DNA of 8,742 nt from an uncultured Acidobacteriota bacterium (GTDB lineage Bacteria > Acidobacteriota > Terriglobia > Bryobacterales > Bryobacteraceae), in the NCBI GenBank assembly GCA_937952345.1, contig CALFYN010000495.1:1-8742 (forward strand), given 5' to 3'. The position numbers were made by a program, and so were the translations under genes. A model generated the notes under the pieces. It made no database searches and had not been told where the DNA came from. It worked only from the letters and a program-made list of their open reading frames with translations. Below are positions 1 through 5,939 of the stretch, in pieces. The first letter of the stretch is position 1. Every line of letters starts with the position of its first letter.

Positions 1-1122
1 CTCCGCCGCATACAGCGCCAGCGTATACGCCACCCCCGCATGCTTCGCGCTCATCCGCGACCAGTTCTGCCCCAACCGCGCCAGTTTCGGCAATGCCTTC
101 GCCTTCCGCATCTCCTCGATCATCGCCCGCGAGCCGGGCGGCATGCTCTCCCCCGAAAACTTCTGCGCCAGCCCCTCATGCAGCCAGCTCGGCCAACTCC
201 CCAATTCATGCAAACACGCATGCACCAGCTCATGCGCGAACGTCTTGCGAGTCTGCGCGCTCACCTGCCGCGACTCCGTCACCGGCACATGTATGCGCCC
301 ATCGTACAATCCCCCGCTCCACTCCGCGGCCTGTGTCGAAGCGAAGTAGCTCTCCCGGCTCTGCGCCACCGCCGTCACCTTCTCGCTGGCACGGCACCCC
401 AATTGATACGACACCCGCGTGTACTCCTCATCCAGCACCTGCAGCATCGCCTGCGCAAACGGCCCCGACAAAGCCGAGCGCTCATAGCGCAGCACCACCC
501 GATTCCCCACCATCCGCTCCGACCCATGATCCGCCGCCTTCTCCCGCTCCGCCCGCTTGAGCATCGCCGCAACCGACGGATTCGCCTCAATGGCCGCCGA
601 CTCCTTCCAATGCAGAATCGCCCGGTCCAGATTATCCATCCGGTAGTAAGCCATTCCCGCCACCGCATGCAGATACGGATCCACCGGATAGCGCAGCAAA
701 TCCTGCTCCAGCATGCGCAGTGCCTCGGCGGGTTGATTGGCCTCGATCAACGCCCACGCCTTCGCCGCCGGATGCTCGCGCCCCGATTTCGCCGTCGCCT
801 GCCGCACCATCGATTGCACCTGCTCCGATTGCGCCGCCTGCGATGCCCCAAACCCGCGCGCCGCCCGCCGCGCCTCATCGAACGATGCGACACTGGCCAG
901 CGCCTTCGCCGCCACATACCCGCTCACTTCGCGCCCATCCACCTTGGCCGCGATCTTGTAACACGTGCCGCTCCCCCCCGACAGCGCCGACCGCACCTCC
1001 ACCGGCGTACCCGCCGCCAGCACGGCTACTTGCGTATCCTCGGCATCGCAGCCAGTGCGAACCACGGACTCCGTCTGCAGCGAAGCCGCACTGATAGCAA
1101 AGAGGGCAAACCAAACGGCCAT
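1..1122 (-). CDS. Exported SH3-like/TPR/HExxH metallopeptidase (peptidase MA-like), 3' end cut by window
   Basis: This is a minus-strand frame of 374 codons that stays open to the window edge, so the C-terminus is missing. Residues 1-16 form a short hydrophobic segment that could be a signal peptide, although it has no basic n-region. Residues about 20-78 resemble a bacterial SH3-like domain. Residues about 115-195 look like TPR helices (PAEALRMLEQD, then AYYRMDNLDRAILHW). The catalytic part holds HELVH at 297-301 and a downstream glutamate, E316, in WLHEGLA, which is the zinc-ligand pattern of gluzincin-type peptidase MA-like proteins. Function is therefore probably a periplasmic or surface zinc peptidase; the substrate is unknown. 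The start ATG (1122-1120) is fixed by an in-frame TAG seven codons upstream. It is transcribed divergently from the DinB operon. Its codons end mostly in G (GCG, CGG, GGG), unlike the C-ending codons of the plus-strand genes. Confidence 0.85.
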   Translation of the reverse strand, partial: MAVWFALFAISAASLQTESVVRTGCDAEDTQVAVLAAGTPVEVRSALSGGSGTCYKIAAKVDGREVSGYVAAKALASVASFDEARRAARGFGASQAAQSEQVQSMVRQATAKSGREHPAAKAWALIEANQPAEALRMLEQDLLRYPVDPYLHAVAGMAYYRMDNLDRAILHWKESAAIEANPSVAAMLKRAEREKAADHGSERMVGNRVVLRYERSALSGPFAQAMLQVLDEEYTRVSYQLGCRASEKVTAVAQSRESYFASTQAAEWSGGLYDGRIHVPVTESRQVSAQTRKTFAHELVHACLHELGSWPSWLHEGLAQKFSGESMPPGSRAMIEEMRKAKALPKLARLGQNWSRMSAKHAGVAYTLALYAAE

Positions 1123-1288
1123 GCCCCATCGTAAGTTGGCCTACAGCAGAAGTCCCTACGGCAAAAACCTGATCCAGCGGGTTGTTGTTTCCCTCGCAGT
1201 CCCGTCCACAACACTGCACGAGGCTTTCATTACAAACTGCGTGACCATGCCGAATCCGCCGGATAGCCTGAAGTCAGGAGATTACAGG

Positions 1289-1810
1289 ATGCACAACAGA
1301 ATTCTTCAGGCAGCGCTGGTGTTGGGAATCGTCACCAGCGGTTCCCTCTCGGGCGCGGGTTTCCAGGACGAATGCCTCGCGCGCATTGCCGCGCTGGAGA
1401 AAAAATTCACCGACCTTTCCGAACGCGTGCCGGCGGAAAAATACTCCTGGCGGCCGGCCGATGGAGTGCGCTCCATCAGCGAAGTGTTCCTCCACATCGC
1501 CGGAGTGAACTTCGCCATCACTCGCGTCTTCGGAACCCCGCCCCCGCAAGGCTTCAACATGCGCGGCTTCGATAAATCCACCACCGAAAAGGCCCGCATC
1601 GCGCCGCAGGTTCGCGAATCGTTCGCGCATTTCCGCAAGGCCGTGGAGCAACTGCCGGTGGCGGACGCCGACAAACCGGTGAAGATGTTCGGCCAGGACA
1701 CCACCCTCCGCGGCGCGCTGTGGATGGCCCTCGAACACCTCAGTGAACATCTGGGCCAGTCCATCGCCTACGCCCGCTCGAACGGCGTGACGCCGCCCTG
1801 GAGTGAATGA
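1289..1810 (+). CDS. Exported DinB-like (DinB/YfiT fold) protein
   Basis: The product is 173 residues. Residues 1-25 look like a signal peptide (MHNRIL, then a hydrophobic run to LSGAGFQ). The rest fits the DinB/YfiT four-helix metal-binding fold: H69 in VFLHIAG, then H150 and H154 in the C-terminal helix LEHLSEHLGQSIAYAR, ending NGVTPPWSE. These three histidines are the usual metal triad of the superfamily. Family members include thiol-dependent transferases, but many acidobacterial paralogs have no known reaction, so no substrate is assigned. The start is chosen at 1289 because AGTCAGGAG (1272-1280) lies 8 bases upstream and the signal peptide begins there; the open frame continues further upstream without support. 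Its stop overlaps the next start as ATGA (1807-1810), making it the first gene of a four-gene operon. No clear promoter was recognised in 1123-1288. Confidence 0.85.
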   Translation: MHNRILQAALVLGIVTSGSLSGAGFQDECLARIAALEKKFTDLSERVPAEKYSWRPADGVRSISEVFLHIAGVNFAITRVFGTPPPQGFNMRGFDKSTTEKARIAPQVRESFAHFRKAVEQLPVADADKPVKMFGQDTTLRGALWMALEHLSEHLGQSIAYARSNGVTPPWSE

Positions 1811-2445
1811 TGCTCGGCGCGTTGCTAGCAGTGAGCGTGCTCGTACACAATCAAGACGCGGTATCCCCGCAAGTTCTCGAAAAAAGCATGCAGATTGCCG
1901 AAAAAGCGTTCCGTTCCGCCGGCATCCGCATGCAATGGCGCACCGCCCAGCCGGACGTATTCGACGCGGATGCGCTGCACCTGGCCCTGCTGCCCGGAAT
2001 GGCCGGCCGGCGAGGCTTCGAATCCACCAGCCCGGACGCGGGCCACGCAATCCTCGTGCAGGAAGGCTTCGCCACCATGGCGCGGGTGTTCTTTGGCAAG
2101 GTCGAGGAACTGAGCTTCGACTACCACGCCCGCGGCTACGGCACGCTCGCCGCCATCCCGCTTTCGGCCACTCAACCGGCGATCCTGGCAGTGGTGGTCG
2201 CCCACGAACTCGCACACCTCCTGCTCGGGCGGAACAGCCACAAACCCGGAGGCCTCATGGACCGCTCCATCCAATCCGAATCTGTCCTCGCCGCCATCAC
2301 CGGAAAACTGGCGTTTGACGCCGGACAGGCGGCGGACTTACGATTCGAGATCATGGCCCGGCAATTGCACAGCGGCGGATTCGAGTCCCTGCCCCTCCGC
2401 ACCCCGGGCATTCTGGAATGCGACCTGGCCGGGAGCAGCGAGTGA
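1807..2445 (+). CDS. Small metzincin-like zinc metalloprotease (HExxHxxxGxxxH)
   Basis: The product is 212 residues. The key motif is HELAHLLLGRNSH at 133-145, followed by GGLM with M151. This reads as a zinc site with H133, E134, H137 and probably H145, plus a Met-turn-like methionine, which points to a metzincin-like peptidase. The spacing HExxHxxxGxxxH is one residue longer on each side of the glycine than the textbook HExxHxxGxxH, so assignment to a named family is not secure. Residues 1-16 are hydrophobic (MMLGALLAVSVLVHNQ) and could direct export, but there is no basic n-region. The ATG overlaps the DinB stop by ATGA, and its own stop overlaps the kinase start by GTGA, so it is translationally coupled on both sides. 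That placement suggests a role linked to the two-component system; this is inference. Confidence 0.75.
   Translation: MMLGALLAVSVLVHNQDAVSPQVLEKSMQIAEKAFRSAGIRMQWRTAQPDVFDADALHLALLPGMAGRRGFESTSPDAGHAILVQEGFATMARVFFGKVEELSFDYHARGYGTLAAIPLSATQPAILAVVVAHELAHLLLGRNSHKPGGLMDRSIQSESVLAAITGKLAFDAGQAADLRFEIMARQLHSGGFESLPLRTPGILECDLAGSSE
2431..2435 (+). promoter_or_regulatory. Ribosome binding site deciding the kinase start
   Basis: GGGAG lies 6 bases before the GTG at 2442. It favours this GTG over the in-frame ATG at 2418, which has no purine-rich element ahead of it. The choice also gives the same 4-base stop/start overlap seen at the previous junction. Confidence 0.6.
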
Positions 2446-3566
2446 CCATCGACCAATTGCAGCGCCGCCCCGTTGCGCGATGGCTTTCCGCCTTCGCCTT
2501 CTGGACCGTCATCGTTCTCTTCTATTCCACCAGCAGCGGACGCGGTGCGCGCGAAATGACTTGGCCGCAATCGTTCCTGTTCGCCGCCACCCAATGGTAT
2601 GTTTGGGCGCTGCTCGCGCCGCTGATCATCCGCTTCGACCGTGTCTTGCCCCTCGCCCCCGACGCCGTCACCCGTAGGATTCTCTTGCACGTGCCGGCTT
2701 CATTCGCCTTCACCGCCATCTATATTTTCCTATCGTCGTTCGCGCGCCACGCCTTGGACATCACCCCCGATCCGTTCTCCTGGTCCATGGAACCGCTGGC
2801 TCTCGCCTGGCGGGGCATGTTTCATTGGAACGTGCTGGTGTATTGGGTCATATTCGGCGGCTACGCGGCTTACGGCTACTATCGCAGCCTCCGCGAAGGG
2901 GAATTGCGGCGCGCCGAACTGGAGCGTATGCTGGCCGAATCCCGGTTGGAGGCCCTGCGCGCGCAACTGCATCCGCACTTCCTCTTCAATGCCCTGAACG
3001 CCATCTCCGCCCACGTCGAGCGCGACCCGCGGGTCGCCCGCCGCATGCTCGAACAATTGGGCGAATTGTTGCGCCTTTCCCTCGACCACTGCGAGGATCA
3101 GGAGGTCCCCCTCGAACGCGAGGCCGCTTTCCTCGACCGCTACCTCGGAATCCAGAAAGTCCGCTTCGCCGACCGGCTGGAGACGGACATCCGCATCGAA
3201 CCGGAATTGCTCGATGCCCTGTTGCCCACCTTCCTCTTGCAGCCTCTCGTGGAAAATTGCATCAAGCACGGCGTGTCGCGGCGCAGCGCCCCTGGCGTCA
3301 TTGGCGTGGCGGCCTGGAGCGAAGGCGATACCCTCCATCTGCGCGTCTGGGACAACGGGCCCGGGCTGCCTCCCGATTGGGATGCGCAGCACAGCCAGGG
3401 CGTCGGAATCGCCAATACCCGGGAGCGCCTGCGCGCCTTGTATGGCGAAAACGGCTATCGCTTCACGCTCGCCAACAATGCGAACGGTGGAGTCACCGTG
3501 CAGATCAGCTTGCCGCTGCGCCGCGCGCCGAAGCCGGAGGAGGCGTATGCGGGTTCTGCTCGCTGA
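2442..3566 (+). CDS. LytS-type membrane sensor histidine kinase
   Basis: From the GTG start the product is 374 residues. Four hydrophobic segments, about 12-28, 44-63, 81-100 and 128-147, anchor it in the inner membrane. A short coiled linker (150-172) leads to a His_kinase domain of the LytS/YehU class: QLHPHFLFNALN at 175-186 with phosphoacceptor H179, and then an HATPase domain. In the latter, LVENCIKHG (269-277) is the N box with N272, DNGPGL (304-309) is the G1 box and GVGIANT (320-326) the G2 box. All key residues are present, so it should be active. No recognised extracellular sensor domain is visible, so the ligand probably acts at or within the membrane part. The gene overlaps the response regulator by 20 bases, and LytS/LytTR pairs are a known partnership. 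A start at the ATG at 2418 would add eight residues but lacks a ribosome site. Confidence 0.93.
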   Translation: MTIDQLQRRPVARWLSAFAFWTVIVLFYSTSSGRGAREMTWPQSFLFAATQWYVWALLAPLIIRFDRVLPLAPDAVTRRILLHVPASFAFTAIYIFLSSFARHALDITPDPFSWSMEPLALAWRGMFHWNVLVYWVIFGGYAAYGYYRSLREGELRRAELERMLAESRLEALRAQLHPHFLFNALNAISAHVERDPRVARRMLEQLGELLRLSLDHCEDQEVPLEREAAFLDRYLGIQKVRFADRLETDIRIEPELLDALLPTFLLQPLVENCIKHGVSRRSAPGVIGVAAWSEGDTLHLRVWDNGPGLPPDWDAQHSQGVGIANTRERLRALYGENGYRFTLANNANGGVTVQISLPLRRAPKPEEAYAGSAR

Positions 3567-4311
3567 CGACGAAAAGCCCGCCCGCGCCAGACTCTCCGAT
3601 CTGTTGGCCAGCCAATCGGACGTGGAGATTGTAGGAGAGGCGCGCGATGGAAAAGAAGCGCTGGCTCTGCTCGCCGAAACGAAGCCCGATCTGCTCTTCC
3701 TCGATATCCAGATGCCTGAACTCGACGGCTTCGGAGTTCTGCGCGGCATTCCTCCCACCGCCTTGCCCGTGACGATTTTCGTCACGGCGTACGATCAGTA
3801 CGCCATCCGGGCCTTTGAAGCGCACGCCCTCGACTATCTGCTCAAACCCTTCAGCGATGAGCGATTCGAATCCGCCCTCGACCGCGCCCGCCACGCCTTG
3901 CGCAACCGCCAGGCCGGCGAATTAGCGCTCCGCATATCGAGCCTGCTGTCGGAAACGCCCTCCCCCGGCGGCTCGCGTTGGGACCGCCTGGTCATCCGCT
4001 CCGCAGGAAAAGTGACGTTTCTCAACACGGAGGAAATCGATTGGATTGAAGCCGCCGGAGTGTATGTCTATCTCCACAGCGGGGGAAAGCCAGTCCTCTA
4101 TCGCTCCACCATCGGGCAGTTGATGGAGCGCCTCGATCCGCGGCAGTTCGTACGCGTCCACCGCTCGGCGGCGGTCAATACCGGCCGTATTCATGAATTG
4201 CACCCGCGCACCCATGGCGATTATTCCATCGTCCTGAAGGATGGGACCGAGGTGATCCTCAGCCGGTCTTACCGCGCCGCGCTCGAGAAGTGGCTTCGCC
4301 AGCCTCTTTAG
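3547..4311 (+). CDS. LytTR-family response regulator
   Basis: The product is 254 residues. The receiver domain spans about 1-120, with acidic pocket D7/D8, phosphoacceptor D53 in FLDIQMPELDG, T80 and K100 in LLKPF. A linker follows, then a LytTR DNA-binding domain at about 145-252 with the typical RFVRVHRS-like core (FVRVHRSAAVN at 201-211) and the conserved DWIEAAGVYVYLH stretch. The start at 3547 is fixed by GGAGGAGG (3536-3543) and by the receiver domain beginning MRVLLADDE. It overlaps the kinase end by 20 bases, so the two are cognate partners. The target genes cannot be read from the sequence; the operon itself and the exported protease are natural candidates. No strong terminator follows the stop directly, so transcription may run on into the RNA region downstream. 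Confidence 0.95.
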   Translation: MRVLLADDEKPARARLSDLLASQSDVEIVGEARDGKEALALLAETKPDLLFLDIQMPELDGFGVLRGIPPTALPVTIFVTAYDQYAIRAFEAHALDYLLKPFSDERFESALDRARHALRNRQAGELALRISSLLSETPSPGGSRWDRLVIRSAGKVTFLNTEEIDWIEAAGVYVYLHSGGKPVLYRSTIGQLMERLDPRQFVRVHRSAAVNTGRIHELHPRTHGDYSIVLKDGTEVILSRSYRAALEKWLRQPL

Positions 4312-4340
4312 CCGCCCCATCACAGATAGAGCAGAAAAAA

Positions 4341-4544
4341 ACACCTAGTCCGCGAGAGAGAAAACCGGGGTGAAACCCACTAAATAAGCAAAGAGAGAGA
4401 CTGAGCCGGTAAACCCCGGCAACCTAAAACCTGTTTCCAAGGGAGGTCCTAGCGAGAAAGCACATTTCCGTCTTCCGAGAGAAACGACAAAAGAGAGACT
4501 GTCAGCGCCGGACGCCCAACAACGTCCGGCGTTGTCAGTTTTGT
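4341..4544 (+). ncRNA. Candidate structured purine-rich RNA ending in a terminator (unclassified)
   Basis: The stretch 4312-4589 holds no convincing ORF. The plus strand of 4341-4498 is strikingly purine-rich and T-poor, unlike the C-rich genes around it. It can form a perfect 7-bp stem CCGGGGT (4365-4371) with ACCCCGG (4413-4419). An alternative local hairpin is GCCGG (4405-4409) with CCGGC (4416-4420); the two are mutually exclusive. A further short stem is ACCT/AGGT around 4429-4447. The unit ends at the strong terminator at 4499-4544. GAGAGA occurs at four places (4354, 4393, 4477, 4493), and AGAGAGACTG is repeated at 4394 and 4492. The segment GCCGGTAAACCCCGGCAACC recalls part of the SAM-I riboswitch core, but the rest does not fit. 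It may be a small RNA or the 3' UTR of the LytTR operon; no clear promoter of its own was found. Confidence 0.4.
4499..4544 (+). terminator. Intrinsic terminator with long GC-rich stem
   Basis: CTGTCAGCGCCGGACG (4499-4514) pairs with CGTCCGGCGTTGTCAG (4523-4538). The inner 8 bp are perfect; the outer part has one T-T mismatch and one G-T wobble. The loop is 8 bases. The stem is followed by TTTTGT (4539-4544). The U tract is short, but the stem is very stable. It closes the upstream transcript and lies just before the promoter of the next gene. Confidence 0.75.
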
Positions 4545-4552
4545 ACCCCTTC

Positions 4553-4580
4553 TTGACGCCTTACAGCAGATTCTGATAAG
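4553..4580 (+). promoter_or_regulatory. Probable sigma70-type promoter of the racemase-like gene
   Basis: TTGACG (4553-4558, five of six consensus bases) is followed after 16 bases by GATAAG (4575-4580, four of six). The predicted transcription start lies at about 4587-4590, at or next to the ATG at 4590. No clear Shine-Dalgarno precedes that ATG, so the mRNA may be leaderless or nearly so. Confidence 0.5.
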
Positions 4581-4589
4581 ACGAGTCCC

Positions 4590-5831
4590 ATGCAACGCAG
4601 GGAGTTCGGATTGCTTGCCGGCGCCGCTACAGCTCTCGGCATCCTGCCGCCGCTGCGCGCCGCCAAACCCCTCAAAATCACGAAAATCACCGCCACCGAA
4701 GTGCGCGGAGTCCCCACCGGAAAAGGTCTCGTGCTGCCCTGGGACCCCAAACAGCAGCCCCAGGACACACGCGATTACGTCATCGTCCAGATCTTCACCG
4801 ATCAGGGCATCGTCGGCACCACCATGGACGGGGATTACAAATTGCCGCAAGGCATCGCGGCCGAGGTGTTACGCCACGCCGAACCCTATTTCACCGGCAA
4901 GGATCCCTTCGACACCGCGCTGCATGACGTCGAGTTTTTCCAGAAGGTGCGCGCCACGCCGCCCGTGCGCCTGTTTTTCCTCGATATCGCCTTGTGGGAC
5001 ATCATCGGCAAAGCGCTCGGCCAGCCGCTCTACCGCGTCTGGGGCGCCTATCGCAGCAAGGTCCACCCCTATGCCGCAACGGTGCACTTTCTCAAAACGC
5101 CCGAAGAGCGGGTCGACGACGCCCTGCGCTTCCATGAACTGGGATTCCGCGCCATCAAGCTCCGGCTCCACAAGATGGACATCGCCGGGGATCTCGAACT
5201 GCCGCGCAAGGTCATCGACGCCGTCCGCGGGAAAATGGACGTGATGGTGGACGCCAACCAAGCCGGCAAAAAGCCCGGCGATCCACCGCCCGTCTGGGAC
5301 GTCGAGCGCGCCAAACGCACCGCCCTGGCGCTCGAAGAGATGGGCCTCTATTGGCTCGAGGAGCCGCTCCACCGCAAGGATTTCGAAGGACTCGCCGCAA
5401 CGCGCGCCGTCCTGCGCCGGATGCATCTGGCCGGCGGCGAAGGCAACATCGGCTTCAGCGATTTTGTCCGCTACTGCTCCCAGCGATGCTACAGCTACCT
5501 GCAGCCCGATCCCGTCCAATCCGGATCCATCACCATGGTCCGCAAGATCGCCGCCATGGCCGAGGCCTTCGGTCTTCCCTTCGGGCCCCACCACGGCAAG
5601 AGCGGCGTCGGCATGCTCATCAGCCTCCACATGCAGTGCGCCGCCCCCAACAGCGGCTACCTCGAATATATGTACGATCCGGGATTCTGGAACGCCGAAG
5701 GATTTCTGGCAGGCTTCGAAGCCCCCTACCCCATCGACAAGCAAGGCTACATACACGCCCCGGAAAAACCCGGCCTCGGCGCACCCTGGGATCGCAAGTT
5801 CTTCCGGAGGCACAAGCTGACCCTCGGCTGA
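4590..5831 (+). CDS. Tat-exported enolase-superfamily enzyme (mandelate racemase/muconate lactonizing type)
   Basis: The product is 413 residues. It opens with a twin-arginine-like signal, MQRREFGLLAG and a hydrophobic run to about residue 25, which implies export of a folded, metal-loaded enzyme. An N-terminal capping domain covers about 28-150 and the barrel the rest. Visible barrel motifs are K190-L-R192 (the KxK position of the mandelate racemase group, here KxR), VDAN with D221, WLEEP with E257, AGGEGN with E284, QPDPVQSGS with D307, and GPHHGKS with H334/H335. D221, E257 and E284 are the expected Mg2+ ligands; D307 and a histidine of GPHH would form the Asp-His dyad. The reaction is probably acid-sugar dehydration or racemisation initiated by proton removal next to a carboxylate, but the substrate cannot be named. 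It appears to be transcribed alone from its own promoter after a terminator. No clear terminator follows its stop at 5831, so readthrough into the aroF leader is possible. Confidence 0.88.
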   Translation: MQRREFGLLAGAATALGILPPLRAAKPLKITKITATEVRGVPTGKGLVLPWDPKQQPQDTRDYVIVQIFTDQGIVGTTMDGDYKLPQGIAAEVLRHAEPYFTGKDPFDTALHDVEFFQKVRATPPVRLFFLDIALWDIIGKALGQPLYRVWGAYRSKVHPYAATVHFLKTPEERVDDALRFHELGFRAIKLRLHKMDIAGDLELPRKVIDAVRGKMDVMVDANQAGKKPGDPPPVWDVERAKRTALALEEMGLYWLEEPLHRKDFEGLAATRAVLRRMHLAGGEGNIGFSDFVRYCSQRCYSYLQPDPVQSGSITMVRKIAAMAEAFGLPFGPHHGKSGVGMLISLHMQCAAPNSGYLEYMYDPGFWNAEGFLAGFEAPYPIDKQGYIHAPEKPGLGAPWDRKFFRRHKLTLG

Positions 5832-5851
5832 AATCGCACGCCGTGGCCCGC

Positions 5852-5880
5852 TTGCCCCACATCCCGCCGTCTTGTATACT
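5852..5880 (+). promoter_or_regulatory. Probable sigma70-type promoter for the leader peptide and aroF
   Basis: TTGCCC (5852-5857, four of six) and TATACT (5875-5880, five of six) are separated by exactly 17 bases, the optimal spacing. Transcription should start about 7-9 bases after the -10 box, at 5887-5889. That is at or within two bases of the leader ATG. Confidence 0.65.
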
Positions 5881-5888
5881 GATCTTTC

Positions 5889-5939
5889 ATGATTCGCCAC
5901 ACCGCCATCTTTACCTTTCGATTTAGCTACCGAAGCTAA
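5889..5939 (+). CDS. Phe/Tyr leader peptide of the aroF attenuator (16 residues)
   Basis: The ORF encodes MIRHTAIFTFRFSYRS and ends with TAA at 5937-5939. Four of its 16 residues are Phe or Tyr, clustered at residues 8-14 (F8, F10, F12, Y14). That is the pattern of amino-acid-sensing leader peptides such as pheL of enteric bacteria. All three Phe codons are TTT, whereas all nine Phe codons of the aroF gene downstream are TTC. The frame is bounded by an in-frame TGA at 5880-5882 directly upstream, so the ATG is the only start. There is no Shine-Dalgarno, and the -10 box ends 8 bases before the ATG, so the mRNA is probably leaderless. The product is likely to have no role beyond its translation. 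Ribosome stalling at the Phe or Tyr codons would signal low charged tRNA and favour aroF expression. Confidence 0.75.
   Translation: MIRHTAIFTFRFSYRS

Noticed and set aside
40..1134. Long plus-strand open frame over the first 1.1 kb
   Set aside because: It is rich in Arg, Pro and His with no domain-like pattern. The opposite strand encodes a protein with HELVH and WLHEGLA motifs and is open to the window edge.
965..1288. N-terminal extension of the DinB-like protein
   Set aside because: The extra 108 codons overlap the divergent peptidase gene, have low-complexity translation and lack a ribosome site. The ATG at 1289 has AGTCAGGAG and a signal peptide.
1123..1288. Promoters for the divergent peptidase and DinB operon
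   Set aside because: TTGT-like and TACAAA-like hexamers occur, but none combine with a proper spacer and partner box well enough to call.
3214..3546. N-terminal extension of the response regulator
   Set aside because: It lies inside the kinase ATPase domain in another frame. The receiver domain begins exactly at 3547 with a strong ribosome site.
4401..4425. SAM-I riboswitch core-like stretch
   Set aside because: Only the GCC...CCCGGCAACC-like portion is similar. The flanking P1 stem and the later conserved segments do not fit, and the downstream gene is not in sulfur metabolism.
4441..4450. GGGAGG as a ribosome binding site for a small ORF
   Set aside because: No ATG, GTG or TTG follows within a usable distance, so it is more likely part of the RNA structure.
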